Assembly: GCF_030499535.1 (NCBI RefSeq)
Contig: NZ_JASTLB010000001.1
Coordinates: forward strand, 4,278,001-4,342,000
DNA from: Streptomyces sp. TG1A-8
GTDB lineage: Bacteria > Actinomycetota > Actinomycetes > Streptomycetales > Streptomycetaceae
Length of the DNA: 64,000 nucleotides
Direction: 5' to 3'
A model generated the notes under the pieces. It did not search any database and had not been told where the DNA came from. It was given only the letters and a program-made list of their open reading frames with translations. Position 1 is the first letter of the stretch. Each line of letters begins with the position of its first letter. Of this stretch, positions 36,258-45,501 are shown in pieces. The translations under genes were made by a program, and so were the position numbers.

Positions 36258-37763
36258 CTAGCGCACGTCGCCCATCAGCCGCTTGACCTTGTTGCGGTAC
36301 ATCCACACCGCGAGACCGGCGACGACGGCCAGGACGGCCTCCAGGGCGACGAAGCCCGTCCGGTCGAGGTTGACCCCGCCGACGGCCGGGTTGGACAGCA
36401 GCGCGGTGACCGAGTCGCCCGCGGTGACCGCGAGGAACCACACGCCCATCATCTGGGAGGCGTACTTCGCCGGCGCCATCTTCGTCGTCACGGACAGGCC
36501 CACCGGCGACAGCGTCAGCTCGCCGACGGTCTGGACGAAGTAGATCGCCACCAGCCACATCGCCGCGGCCTTGTGACCGTCCCCGGCGATCGACAGCGGG
36601 GCGAGGAAGAGGAAGAAGGACGCGCCGACCAGGACGAGGCCGGAGGAGAACTTCACGATCGTGCTCGGCTCCTTGCCCCGCCGGTTCAGCCACAGCCACA
36701 GCCAGGCGAGCACCGGCGCCAGGACCATGATCATGACCGGGTTGACCGACTGGTACCAGGAGACCGGGAAACCCCAGCCGAAGACCGTGTTCTCGGCCTT
36801 GCCGTCGGCGAACAGCGACAGGGTCGAACCGCCCTGGTCGTAGATCATCCAGAACACGGCGGCGGCGACGAAGAACCAGATGTACGCCGACACCTTCGAG
36901 CGCTCGGCCGCGTCCAGGCCCTTGTCCCGGTGGATCCGGGCGATGACCAGGATCGGCACGACCAGGCCGATCAGCGTGAGCGGGATCAGCGCCCAGTTCA
37001 GCGTGAAGTGGCCGGAGAAGCCGACGGCCGCGTAGAAGACGGCGGCGACGGCCAGCCAGGCCAGGCCCTTGCGGAGCACGGCGGCCTTCTCCGGGGCCGA
37101 CAGCGGCATGGGGACGACGTCGCTGCGCGGGCTCAGGTGACGGCTGCCGAGCAGGTACTGGGCCAGTCCCAGCGCCATGCCGAGGGCGGCCAGCGCGAAG
37201 CCGAAGTGCCAGTTCACGTTCTCGCCGATGGTGCCGATGACCAGCGGCGCGGCGAAGGCGCCCAGGTTGATGCCGACGTAGAAGAGCGTGAAGCCGCCGT
37301 CGCGGCGCGGGTCGTCCGGGCCCTTGTAGAGGTGGCCGACCATCGTGGAGATGTTGGCCTTCAGCAGGCCCGAACCGATGGCGACCAGGACGAGGCCCAC
37401 GAAGAAGCTCGCGGCCACCGGCAGCGCCAGGCACAGGTGACCCAGCATGATGATCAGGCCGGCGACGGCAACCGTCCTGCGGGGGCCGAGGAAGCGGTCC
37501 GCGACCCAGCCGCCCGGAAGGGTGAGCAGGTAGACGAGCGAGACGTACACCGAGTAGATCGCGGTGGCCGTGCCCGCGCTCAGGTGCAGGCCGCCGGGGG
37601 CCACCAGGTACAGCGGGAGCAGGGCCCTCATGCCGTAGTGCGAGAAGCGCTCCCACATCTCGGTCAGGAAGAGGGTGGCCAGTCCGCGGGGGTGGCCGAG
37701 GAAGGCATTCTCGGAACCGGGGGTGCCCGGACGGACCGAGTCCTTCGTCAGGCTGGACGCCAT
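36258..37763 (-). CDS. POT-family proton-dependent oligopeptide transporter
   Basis: A 501-residue MFS transporter with about 14 membrane segments. The proton-coupling motif ExxER is TEMWERFSHYGMRALLPLYL near residue 35. VSLVYLLTLPGGWVADRFLG and the GLLKANISTMVG block are typical of the POT/PTR family of di- and tripeptide symporters, as is IGINLGAF-like YVGINLGAFAAP. The start is ATG 37761-37763. A late GGVNLDRTGFVALEAVLAVV segment ends in MYRNKVKRL. It is transcribed alone and is divergent from a two-component system across 523 bases. Nothing shows that the two-component system controls it. Confidence 0.93.
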   Translation of the reverse strand: MASSLTKDSVRPGTPGSENAFLGHPRGLATLFLTEMWERFSHYGMRALLPLYLVAPGGLHLSAGTATAIYSVYVSLVYLLTLPGGWVADRFLGPRRTVAVAGLIIMLGHLCLALPVAASFFVGLVLVAIGSGLLKANISTMVGHLYKGPDDPRRDGGFTLFYVGINLGAFAAPLVIGTIGENVNWHFGFALAALGMALGLAQYLLGSRHLSPRSDVVPMPLSAPEKAAVLRKGLAWLAVAAVFYAAVGFSGHFTLNWALIPLTLIGLVVPILVIARIHRDKGLDAAERSKVSAYIWFFVAAAVFWMIYDQGGSTLSLFADGKAENTVFGWGFPVSWYQSVNPVMIMVLAPVLAWLWLWLNRRGKEPSTIVKFSSGLVLVGASFFLFLAPLSIAGDGHKAAAMWLVAIYFVQTVGELTLSPVGLSVTTKMAPAKYASQMMGVWFLAVTAGDSVTALLSNPAVGGVNLDRTGFVALEAVLAVVAGLAVWMYRNKVKRLMGDVR

Positions 37764-38286
37764 GGTCGTTCCTTGCTGTCGGGGCGCGCCGGTGGGGGTC
37801 CCCGGCCCGGGCGGAGCCGTGGGCCGAAGGGGGGCGGTGCGCCCGTGGAGGTGCGGCCGGCGCCGGCGGGCCGGCCGCCCGCCCCCACGCCCAGGGGGAG
37901 TCCGCTCCGGATCGCGCAGCGGTGGACGGCGACCACCGGGATCCACGCCCCGCGACGCGTCGGTGCGTCCGGGGCCCGGCCAGGGGTCATTCCTTTCGGG
38001 GCCGGCCCGGGCCGGCCCGCACACAAAAGAGACCTTCGGCGTCTGTGCTCGCCAAAGGTCACCTGTGCACTACAGGCGTTCTGTTCACCATACGTCAGCA
38101 CAGTGCCGGATATGGAAGGACTTGAGACGCGGATCACAGGTTTCAAAGGAACCGGAGTACCACTTTCGAAGATCATCTCTATGATCGCACCCCACAGGTG
38201 ATGGTTCGTACCACCGGCATCCCAAGGTAAGAATCCGGGCGCCGATCCCACCGCAGCACCTCACGCGGGCGGTCTACCATCACTCC
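37764..38286. other. Divergent intergenic region, POT transporter / response regulator
   Basis: 523 bases. The half nearer the response regulator (38000-38280) is clearly AT-richer and contains the inverted repeat at 38171-38186; the other half (37764-37990) is GC-rich with no recognised signal. Open frames here look non-coding. Confidence 0.5.
38171..38186. promoter_or_regulatory. Perfect inverted repeat upstream of the two-component system
   Basis: GATCAT-CTCT-ATGATC, perfect, 100 bases before the response regulator start, in an AT-rich patch. A candidate operator for autoregulation or for the divergent transporter. Confidence 0.4.
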
Positions 38287-38964
38287 ATGACTCGTGTACT
38301 GCTCGCCGAGGACGACGCGTCCATCTCGGAGCCGCTGGCCCGCGCCCTGCGCCGGGAAGGTTACGAGGTCGAGGTGCGCGAGGACGGCCCCACCGCGCTC
38401 GACGCCGGCATCCAGGGCGGTGTCGACCTGGTCGTGCTGGACCTGGGCCTGCCCGGCATGGACGGCCTGGAAGTCGCCCGCCGGCTGCGTGCCGACGGCC
38501 ACGCCGTGCCGATCCTCATCCTGACCGCGCGGGCCGACGAGGTGGACACCGTCGTCGGCCTGGACGCGGGCGCCGACGACTACGTCACCAAGCCGTTCCG
38601 CCTCGCCGAACTGCTCGCCCGCGTGCGGGCCCTGCTGCGGCGCGGTGCCGCCGAGCCCCAGCAGCCGCCGGCGACGCACGGGGTGCGGATCGACGTCGAG
38701 TCGCACCGGGCGTGGATGGGCGACGAGGAACTGCAGCTCACGGCGAAGGAGTTCGACCTGCTGCGGGTCCTGGTGCGGGACGCCGGCCGCGTGGTCACCC
38801 GCGACCAGCTGATGCGCGAGGTCTGGGACACCACGTGGTGGTCGTCCACCAAGACGCTGGACATGCACATCTCCTGGCTGCGCAAGAAGCTGGGCGACGA
38901 CGCGGCGAACCCCCGGTACATCGCCACGGTGCGGGGAGTGGGCTTCCGTTTCGAGAAGAGCTAG
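38287..38964 (+). CDS. OmpR/PhoB-family response regulator
   Basis: A 225-residue regulator. The receiver domain covers residues 1-118: LAEDD acidic pair, phospho-acceptor Asp52 in VVLDLGLPGMDG, LTARADEVD and the Lys in VTKPFRLAELLARV. The winged-helix effector domain covers about 130-225 (LTAKEFDLLRVLVRDAG; VVTRDQLMREVW; TLDMHISWLRKKLGDDA; TVRGVGFRFE). The start is ATG 38287. Its cognate kinase starts 113 bases later in the same direction. Signals sensed and target genes are unknown. Confidence 0.96.
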   Translation: MTRVLLAEDDASISEPLARALRREGYEVEVREDGPTALDAGIQGGVDLVVLDLGLPGMDGLEVARRLRADGHAVPILILTARADEVDTVVGLDAGADDYVTKPFRLAELLARVRALLRRGAAEPQQPPATHGVRIDVESHRAWMGDEELQLTAKEFDLLRVLVRDAGRVVTRDQLMREVWDTTWWSSTKTLDMHISWLRKKLGDDAANPRYIATVRGVGFRFEKS

Positions 38965-39077
38965 GCGCGCTGTCCGGGGCCGGTGCCCGCGCCGCCGCGG
39001 GAGAGCGCCGGCACGGCCCCGCGCCGCCCGGGGTGTTGCCACACTGGGGGTCGTAGAGCCAACCCCGGAGGGCCCCT

Positions 39078-40355
39078 GTGCGTCGCCGTCTCATCCAGTC
39101 CACCCTCGCCGTCGTCCTCGTGGTGATCGCCGTCTTCGGCGTCTCCCTGGTCATCGTCGAGTCGCGGACCATCAGCAACAGTGCGCAGGAGCGGGTCGAC
39201 TCCGAGGCCGTGCGGCTGGCCAGCATCGTCGACAGCCGGATCCTCGCGGCGGAGAACGTCAACGCCGACGTGCTGCGCAACCCGGTCAGCAAGGAGCAGT
39301 ACGCGGTGATCCGCGTCCCGGGCCGGGAGCCGATCGAGATCGGCGACGAACCCACCGGTGACGTCATCCACTCCACGCAGCACGGCGAGGAGGGCGAGAC
39401 GGTCACCGTGCAGGAGCCCCGCTCCGCCGTGACCCGCGAGGTCGGCCGCACCCTGCTGATCATCGGCCTGGTCGCGCTGCTCGCGGTCGTCGCCGCCGTG
39501 CTCCTCGCGGTGCGCCAGGCCAACCGCCTCGCCTCCCCGCTGACCGACCTCGCCGAGACCGCCGAGCGCCTCGGCTCGGGCGACCCGCGCCCCCGGCACA
39601 AGCGCTACGGCGTTCCCGAGCTGGACCGGGTCGCCGACGTGCTGGACTCCTCCGCCGAGCGCATCGCGCGCATGCTGACCGCCGAACGGCGCCTGGCCGC
39701 CGACGCCTCCCACCAGCTGCGCACCCCCCTGACGGCCCTGTCCATGCGGCTGGAGGAGATCACCCTCACCGACGACCCGGACACCGTGAAGGAGGAGGCG
39801 ACCATCGCGCTGACGCAGGTGGAACGCCTGACGGACGTGGTCGAGCGGCTGCTGACCAACTCCCGCGACCCGCGCACCGGCTCCGCCGTCACCTTCGACC
39901 TGGACGAGGTCATCCAGCAGCAGCTCGCCGAGTGGCGGCCCGCCTACCGCAGCGCCGGGCGGGCCGTCGTCAGCTCCGGCAAACGGCACCTGCAGGCGGT
40001 GGGCACGCCGGGCGCGGTCGCCCAGGTGCTCGCGGCGCTGATCGAGAACTCCCTCATGCACGGCGGGGGCACGGTCGCCCTGCGCACCCGCGTCACCGGC
40101 AACCAGGCCGTGGTCGAGGTCACCGACGAGGGGCCGGGCGTCCCGGCCGACCTGGGCGCGCGGATCTTCGAGCGGACCATCAGCGGACGGAACTCGACCG
40201 GCATCGGCCTGGCCGTGGCCCGGGACCTCGCCGAGGCCGACGGGGGCCGCCTGGAACTGCTCCAGTCCCAGCCGCCGGTGTTCGGCCTGTTCCTGTCCCG
40301 CACGCCCCCGGCCCGCAAGCCCGACGAGGAGGGGGAACGGCCGACGGTGCGCTAG
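39078..40355 (+). CDS. Two-component sensor histidine kinase
   Basis: A 425-residue membrane kinase. The first membrane segment is about residues 6-27 (IQSTLAVVLVVIAVFGVSLVI), with an extracytoplasmic sensor loop to about 120. The second segment is LLIIGLVALLAVVAAVLLAV (about 129-148), followed by a HAMP region (RQANRLASPLTDLAETAERL). The phospho-acceptor is His212 in DASHQLRTPLTAL. The catalytic domain has the N box ALIENSLMHGGG, G1 DEGPGVP and G2 STGIGLAVARDLAEADGG. GTG 39078 has AGGGCCCC upstream. It pairs with the response regulator immediately upstream. Confidence 0.95.
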   Translation: MRRRLIQSTLAVVLVVIAVFGVSLVIVESRTISNSAQERVDSEAVRLASIVDSRILAAENVNADVLRNPVSKEQYAVIRVPGREPIEIGDEPTGDVIHSTQHGEEGETVTVQEPRSAVTREVGRTLLIIGLVALLAVVAAVLLAVRQANRLASPLTDLAETAERLGSGDPRPRHKRYGVPELDRVADVLDSSAERIARMLTAERRLAADASHQLRTPLTALSMRLEEITLTDDPDTVKEEATIALTQVERLTDVVERLLTNSRDPRTGSAVTFDLDEVIQQQLAEWRPAYRSAGRAVVSSGKRHLQAVGTPGAVAQVLAALIENSLMHGGGTVALRTRVTGNQAVVEVTDEGPGVPADLGARIFERTISGRNSTGIGLAVARDLAEADGGRLELLQSQPPVFGLFLSRTPPARKPDEEGERPTVR

Positions 40356-40867
40356 GGCACGCTCTGCCTGGGCGCGGGCTTCCCCGCCGCCCGCGACGAC
40401 GCCGGCACGACGGCCGGCTCCGCGTGGGCGGAGCCCTCCCGCGCGGGCAGCGCCCGGAACACCCAGCTGCGGTAGGACCAGAACCGGAACAGGGTCGCCA
40501 CACCGATGCCGACGAACTTGAAGACGTTGCTCTGCAGCGGGCTGTCCCAGCCGAAACCGTAGGTCGCGAGGTACAGCACGCCGTTCTCGATGACCAGGCC
40601 GATGGCGCTGAACAGCAGGAACAGCGTGAGTTCCCTGGTGCGCCCGCCCTTGTCGCGGTCCCGGTACGTCCAGTACCGGAAGCCGACGTAGTTGAAGACG
40701 ATCGCGACGACCGTCGCGATGACGCTGGCGCGCACCACCGGCAGGTCCGAGACGTGCCGGACCAGGTTGAACACGCCGAGATTGACAAGGACGCCGACCG
40801 CGCCGACGACGCCGAACTTGGCCACCTCGCGCACGAGCCGTTGCAGCCCCGAGGAACGACGTTCCAT
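40352..40867 (-). CDS. GtrA-family membrane protein
   Basis: A 171-residue protein with four membrane segments: VAKFGVVGAVGVLVNLGVFNLV, VIATVVAIVFNYVGFRYW, ELTLFLLFSAIGLVIENGVLYL and FKFVGIGVATLFRFWSYRSWVF (each given in part). The NYVGFRYW and FRFWSYRSWVF pairs are the GtrA family marks. GtrA proteins are thought to flip lipid-linked sugars or support surface polysaccharide glycosylation. The C-terminal 35 residues are hydrophilic and Ala/Pro-rich. ATG 40865-40867. Its stop end overlaps the stop of the histidine kinase by four bases (convergent), and it is divergent from purK. Confidence 0.9.
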   Translation of the reverse strand: MERRSSGLQRLVREVAKFGVVGAVGVLVNLGVFNLVRHVSDLPVVRASVIATVVAIVFNYVGFRYWTYRDRDKGGRTRELTLFLLFSAIGLVIENGVLYLATYGFGWDSPLQSNVFKFVGIGVATLFRFWSYRSWVFRALPAREGSAHAEPAVVPASSRAAGKPAPRQSVP

Positions 40868-41050
40868 GGCTGTGCAGCCCCCGTCCGTAGGTTTTGTGAC
40901 CCAGCCATGCTAACCAGCGGGCCCCCGCGCCGCCCGCGCACCGCGGCCCACGGCTCGGGAAGGGGCCGGAAAGCGCCGGGAGAGCCCCGGCGGGAGGGGC
41001 CGGGGAGGGATGCTGCCGGGACCGCTCGGCGCGGCCGATACGCTAGGGGT

Positions 41051-42189
41051 GTGACGTTCCCGGTAGTCGGCATGGTCGGCGGGGGCAGCTCGCGCGTATG
41101 ACGCACGAGGCGGGCATCCCGTTGGGCATCAGGTTCAAGCTCCTCAGTGACACTCCTCAGGATTCCGCGGCGCAGGTGGTGAACGACGTCGTCATCGGCG
41201 ACTATCGCGACCTGGACACGCTGCGTGCGTTCGCGCGCGGGTGCGACGTGATCACCTTCGATCACGAACACGTGCCCACCGAGCACCTCAGGGCCCTGGA
41301 GGCGGACGGCATCGCCGTGCGCCCCGGCCCCGACGCGCTCGTGCACGCCCAGGACAAGGGCGTCATGCGCGCGAGGCTCACGCGGATCGGCGTGCCGTGC
41401 CCGCGCCACCGGATCGTGAGCGATCCGCAGGACGTCGCGGCCTTCGCCGCCGAGGGGGACGGCTTCCCGGTCGTCCTCAAGACCGTCCGCGGCGGCTACG
41501 ACGGCAAGGGCGTGTGGGTCGTCGACTCCGCCGAGGAGGCCGCCGACCCGTTCCGGGCGGGCGTCCCGGTCCTCGCCGAGGAGAAGGTCGACTACGTCCG
41601 CGAGCTGGCCGCCAACGTCGTGCGCTCCCCGCACGGCCAGGCCGTCGCCTATCCGGTGGTCGAGTCGCAGCAGGTGAACGGCGTCTGCGACACCGTGATC
41701 GCGCCCGCGCCCGGCCTGGAGGCGGACCTCGCGCTGCGGGCCGAGGAGATGGCCCTGACCATAGCCAAGGAGCTGGGCGTCGTCGGCCACCTCGCCGTCG
41801 AGCTGTTCCAGACCCGCGACGGACGCATCCTCGTCAACGAACTGGCGATGCGCCCGCACAACTCCGGCCACTGGTCGATGGACGGCGCGGTCACCTCCCA
41901 GTTCGCCAACCACGTCCGCGCGGTCCTCGACCTCCCGCTCGGCGACCCGCGCCCGCGCGCCCGCTGGACGGTCATGGTCAACGTCCTGGGCGGCGACTAC
42001 CCGGACATGTACTCCGCGTACCTGCACTGCATGGCGCGCGACCCCCAGCTCAAGATCCACATGTACGGCAAGGACGTGAAGCCCGGCCGCAAGGTCGGAC
42101 ACGTCAACACCTACGGCGACGACCTGGACGACGTACTGGAGCGCGCCCGTCACGCAGCCGGCTACCTGAGAGGCACGATCACCGAATGA
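41051..42189 (+). CDS. purK: N5-carboxyaminoimidazole ribonucleotide synthase, with apparent 1-base frameshift near the start
   Basis: PurK (ATP-grasp) makes N5-CAIR from AIR, ATP and bicarbonate in purine synthesis. GTG 41051 opens [12 protein letters not shown], the start of the family's nucleotide-fold loop, but the frame then reads SSRV and stops at 41099-41101. One extra G in the run 41081-41085 would give [13 protein letters not shown] and join the remaining 364 residues (ATG 41098 onward: [48 protein letters not shown]). The restored length would be 379, normal for PurK. It is either a sequencing/assembly error in a G run or a real frameshift; without it the protein lacks its N-terminal loop. 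purE overlaps its stop. Confidence 0.88.
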
Positions 42190-42707
42190 GCCCCGTTGTA
42201 GGCATCGTCATGGGGTCGGACTCCGACTGGCCCGTCATGGAGGCCGCCGCCAAGGCACTCGACGAGTTCGAGATCGCCTACGAGGTCGACGTCGTCTCCG
42301 CGCACCGCATGCCGCGCGAGATGATCGCGTACGGCGAGCGGGCCGCCGACCGGGGCCTGAAGGCGGTCATCGCCGGTGCCGGGGGCGCCGCCCACCTGCC
42401 GGGCATGCTCGCCTCCGTCACCCCGCTGCCGGTGATCGGCGTACCGGTGCCGCTGAAGCACCTGGACGGCATGGACTCGCTGCTGTCGATCGTGCAGATG
42501 CCGGCCGGCGTGCCCGTCGCCACCGTCTCCGTCGCCGGCGCCCGCAACGCCGGCCTGCTCGCCGTCCGGATGCTCGCCGCGCACGACGAGGACCTGCTGC
42601 AGCGGATGCGCGAGTTCCAGCAGGAGCTGAACGACCAGGCCACCGAGAAGGGCAAGCGGCTGCGCTCCAAGGTCGAGGGCGCCGGCGGCTTCGGCTTCGG
42701 GAAGTGA
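42186..42707 (+). CDS. purE: N5-CAIR mutase (AIR carboxylase catalytic subunit)
   Basis: A 173-residue PurE that converts N5-CAIR to CAIR right after PurK. Motifs: [18 protein letters not shown], the conserved SAHRMPREM (active-site His), [24 protein letters not shown] and [26 protein letters not shown] 42186 overlaps the purK stop, so the two are translationally coupled, consistent with a real purKE operon whatever the status of the purK frameshift. The next gene starts at GTG 42704 and overlaps the purE stop. Length and residues are complete. Confidence 0.97.
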   Translation: MSPVVGIVMGSDSDWPVMEAAAKALDEFEIAYEVDVVSAHRMPREMIAYGERAADRGLKAVIAGAGGAAHLPGMLASVTPLPVIGVPVPLKHLDGMDSLLSIVQMPAGVPVATVSVAGARNAGLLAVRMLAAHDEDLLQRMREFQQELNDQATEKGKRLRSKVEGAGGFGFGK

Positions 42708-43891
42708 CCGCCGTGACCGCGCTGGAGGAGGCCCGCGCGCTGCTGCGGGAGTTCCCCGTCGCCGACGGGCACAACGACCTCCCCTGGGCCCTGCGCGAAC
42801 AGGTCCGCTACGACCTCGACGCCCGCGACGTCGCCGTCTCCCAGACCGCCCACCTGCACACCGACCTGCCCCGCCTGCGCGCGGGCGGGGTCGGCGCGCA
42901 GTTCTGGTCGGTGTACGTGCGCTCGGACCGGCCGGACGCGGTGCCGGCCACCCTGGAGCAGATCGACTGCGTGCGGCAGCTGATCGACCGGTACCCGCGC
43001 GAGCTGCGCGCCGCGCTGAGCGCCGCCGACATGGAGGCGGCCCGCGCCGAGGGCCGGATCGCCTCCCTGATGGGCGCCGAGGGCGGCCACTCGATCGCCG
43101 ACTCGCTCGGCACCCTGCGCGGCCTGTACGCGCTCGGCGTGCGCTACCTGACGCTGACCCACAACGACAACGTCGCCTGGGCGGACTCGGCGACCGACGA
43201 GCCGCGCGTCGGCGGTCTGTCGGCCTTCGGCCGCGAGGTCGTGCGGGAGATGAACCGGCTCGGCATGCTGGTCGACCTCTCCCACGTGGCGGCGACGACC
43301 ATGCGGGACGCGCTGGACGCCACCGACGCCCCGGTGATCTTCTCGCACTCCTCCTCCCGGGCCGTGTGCGACCACCCCCGCAACATCCCCGACGACGTCC
43401 TCGAACGCCTCCCCGCCAACGGCGGCGTGGCGATGGTGACGTTCGTGCCGAAGTTCGTGCTCCAGGCGGCCGTCGACTGGACGGCGGCGGCGGACGAGAA
43501 CATGCGCGCCCACGGCTTCCACCACCTCGACACCACGCCCGGGGCGATGGAGGTGCACCGCGAGTTCGAGGAGCGCAATCCGCGCCCGGTCGCCACGGCG
43601 GCCACCGTGGCGGACCACCTCGACCACATGCGCGAGGTGGCCGGCGTCGACCACCTCGGCATAGGCGGCGACTACGACGGCACCGCCTTCACCCCGCACG
43701 GCCTGGACGACGTCTCCGGCTACCCGAACCTGATCGCCGAGCTCCTCGGCCGGGGCTGGTCCAAGACCGACCTGGCCAAGCTGACCTGGCGCAACGCGGT
43801 CCGGGTCCTGTCGGCGGCGGAGGACGTCGCGCGTGACCTCCAGGCCACGCGCGCGCCGTCCAACGCCACGATCGAGTCGCTGGACGGCTGA
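42704..43891 (+). CDS. Membrane dipeptidase (renal dipeptidase family, M19)
   Basis: A 395-residue zinc peptidase of family M19. Metal ligands are in [13 protein letters not shown] (HxD), GAEGGHSI (Glu), and two later His in [15 protein letters not shown] and [16 protein letters not shown]. The C-terminal signature is [10 protein letters not shown]. Despite the family name there is no signal peptide or membrane segment, so it is probably cytosolic in bacteria. It cleaves dipeptides, including some with D-amino acids. GTG 42704 overlaps the purE stop; a second GTG at 42713 is possible. Its link to purKE is probably positional only. Confidence 0.93.
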   Translation: MTAVTALEEARALLREFPVADGHNDLPWALREQVRYDLDARDVAVSQTAHLHTDLPRLRAGGVGAQFWSVYVRSDRPDAVPATLEQIDCVRQLIDRYPRELRAALSAADMEAARAEGRIASLMGAEGGHSIADSLGTLRGLYALGVRYLTLTHNDNVAWADSATDEPRVGGLSAFGREVVREMNRLGMLVDLSHVAATTMRDALDATDAPVIFSHSSSRAVCDHPRNIPDDVLERLPANGGVAMVTFVPKFVLQAAVDWTAAADENMRAHGFHHLDTTPGAMEVHREFEERNPRPVATAATVADHLDHMREVAGVDHLGIGGDYDGTAFTPHGLDDVSGYPNLIAELLGRGWSKTDLAKLTWRNAVRVLSAAEDVARDLQATRAPSNATIESLDG

Positions 43892-43953
43892 GGGACCCCT
43901 CGGCGCGGCGGAGGCGCCGTCCCGGCAGCCGTCCCGTGCGCGGGACCGGGCCC

Positions 43954-44346
43954 CTACGGGTGCTCGATGCGGCACAGGCAGAACGGGTGCCCGGCCGGGT
44001 CGGCGTACACCTGGAAGTCCTTCTTCTCCCGGTCCTCCGTCTCCAGCGGACGGGCGCCCAGTTCGAGCACCCGCTCATGGGCCGCGTCGACCTCGGCCCA
44101 GGTCGAGCCCGCGTCGAAGTCCAGGTGGAACTGCTGGCCGTTGCGGTCGGCGCGCGGCCACTCGGGCGGGGTGTGGCCCTCCGCCCGCTGGAACGCGAGC
44201 CGTGGCCCGTCCGGAACCGCCAGGACGACCCAGTCGTCGTCCTCGGCCCGGGGGGTGCCGCCGGCGACCGCCGCGTAGAACGCGGCCAGCGCGCGCGGGT
44301 CGGGGCAGTCGAGCACTACGGAACGCAGACGGGCGACGGGCGCCAT
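43954..44346 (-). CDS. VOC (glyoxalase-like) family protein
   Basis: A 130-residue protein with the two beta-alpha-beta-beta-beta units of the vicinal-oxygen-chelate superfamily: VARLRSVVLDCPDPRALAAFY and WVVLAVPDGPRLAFQRAEGH, then GQQFHLDFDA and FQVYADPAGHPFCLCRI. The C-terminal ADPAGHPFCLC is the mark of the glyoxalase-like branch common in Actinobacteria. Possible metal ligands (His, Glu/Asp) are present, but no substrate is known. ATG 44344-44346 follows AAGGAGGAAACG. It is the downstream half of a tandem pair with a close paralogue 66 bases upstream. Confidence 0.88.
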   Translation of the reverse strand: MAPVARLRSVVLDCPDPRALAAFYAAVAGGTPRAEDDDWVVLAVPDGPRLAFQRAEGHTPPEWPRADRNGQQFHLDFDAGSTWAEVDAAHERVLELGARPLETEDREKKDFQVYADPAGHPFCLCRIEHP

Positions 44347-44411
44347 CGTTTCCTCCTTGATGCGAAGCCTTATGGATCGTGCGCGGGGCGCACCCCGGTG
44401 CCGCGCCCGGA

Positions 44412-44771
44412 TCAGCAGGCGCAGAGACAGAAGGGGTGCCCCGCCGGGTCGGCGTACACACGCCAGCCGCGGGAGCGGTCCCCGGTGTCCAGGGGCCTGG
44501 CGCCCAGCTCCAGCACCCCCCGCTCCGCCGCGTCCAGGTCCGCCACCTCCAGGTCCAGGTGGAACTGCTGGGAGTCCTCCGGGGCCGGCCACTTCGGCGG
44601 GACGAACCCGGGCGCCCGCTGGAAGGCGAGCGTCCGCCCGCCGGGCAGCCTCAGGTCCACCCAGTCGTCCTCGCCCTCCACCGCGCCGCCCAGCACACCG
44701 GCGTAGAAGCCGGCCAGGGCGCGCGGGTCGGGACAGTCCAGGACGACCGCATCGAGCACGGCGAGGGCCAT
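44412..44771 (-). CDS. VOC (glyoxalase-like) family protein, tandem paralogue
   Basis: A 119-residue paralogue of the preceding gene, sharing VVLDCPDPRALAGFYAGV, WVDLRLPGGRTLAFQRAPGF, SQQFHLDLEVADLDAAE, VLELGARPLDTGDRS and ADPAGHPFCLCAC. It differs by a shorter second half and an extra C-terminal Cys. ATG 44769-44771. The pair is probably one transcript, starting in the region that holds the GGTAACC repeats. Tandem duplication is evident from the shared blocks and order. Confidence 0.85.
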   Translation of the reverse strand: MALAVLDAVVLDCPDPRALAGFYAGVLGGAVEGEDDWVDLRLPGGRTLAFQRAPGFVPPKWPAPEDSQQFHLDLEVADLDAAERGVLELGARPLDTGDRSRGWRVYADPAGHPFCLCAC

Positions 44772-44791
44772 GACGTCCTCCTCGAAGCCGG

Positions 44792-44828
44792 GGTTACCGC
44801 TAGATCCGGGTAACCGGTAACCGTTACC
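44792..44828. promoter_or_regulatory. Cluster of GGTAACC/GGTTACC repeats between VOC and CGNR genes
   Basis: GGTTACC (44792-44798), GGTAACC (44809-44815), GGTAACC (44816-44822) and GTTACC (44823-44828); another GGTAAC lies near 44873 by the CGNR gene's ribosome-binding site. These form overlapping inverted and direct repeats in the shared promoter region of divergent genes, as expected of an operator array. Confidence 0.55.
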
Positions 44829-44886
44829 GCATGCTCCCGCCAAGCGGGTGACTCCGCAACCGGATTCCGGGAGGTAACTTGCAGGC

Positions 44887-45393
44887 ATGAGTGACCGATC
44901 GCCCGCGCCGGGAGGTCTGGCCCTGGTCCAGTCGCTGGTCAACACGCTGGACATCGAGACGGGCGCCGACTCACTGGACACCCCCGAGGGCCGCGACCGC
45001 CTGGCGCTCACCGAGGACCGGCTCGCCGAGGCCCGGGAGCTGCGCGAGTCGCTGCGGGCCGCGCTGCTCGCCCACGCCGGGCACCCGCCGCACCGGACCG
45101 TCACCCCGCTCGGCGACCTCCTGGCCCGCGCCCCCCTGTACGTGTCCGTCGACCCCCGCGACGGCTCCGCCCGCCTCGCCCCGGCCGACCCCGGCCCGCT
45201 GCCGGCCCGGGTCGCCGCCGCCGTCGCCGAGGCACTGGCCGCCGGCACCTGGAACCGCCTGAAGGCCTGCGAGGCCGACACCTGCCACTGGGCGTACTAC
45301 GACCGCAGCCCCGCCGGCCGCGGCCGCTGGTGCTCGATGCGGGTGTGCGGGGCGCGGGCGAAGATGCGCCGCTACCGGGCCAAGGAACGGTAA
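44887..45393 (+). CDS. CGNR zinc-finger protein (ABATE domain), putative regulator
   Basis: A 168-residue protein. The N-terminal ABATE region opens LALVQSLVNTLDIETG and contains the helical stretch RLAEARELRESLRAALLAHAG. The C-terminal CGNR zinc finger is CEADTCHWAYYDRSPAGRG, then RWCSMRVCGARAKMRRYR. The four Cys (two pairs) bind zinc; the usual CGNR is CGAR here. These proteins are thought to be stress-response transcription regulators. ATG 44887 follows GGGAGG. It is divergent from the VOC pair, sharing the GGTAACC repeat array, so it may control them and itself. Confidence 0.88.
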   Translation: MSDRSPAPGGLALVQSLVNTLDIETGADSLDTPEGRDRLALTEDRLAEARELRESLRAALLAHAGHPPHRTVTPLGDLLARAPLYVSVDPRDGSARLAPADPGPLPARVAAAVAEALAAGTWNRLKACEADTCHWAYYDRSPAGRGRWCSMRVCGARAKMRRYRAKER

Positions 45394-45501
45394 GGCCCGG
45401 GAGGTCCACCGGCCGCTCCGCCGCCCGCTGGTGCAGAATGCGGGCAGACGCCGGTTCGGCCGACTGAGCCTCGGCCGAACCGGCGTCGCCCGGCCCGGCG
45501 C

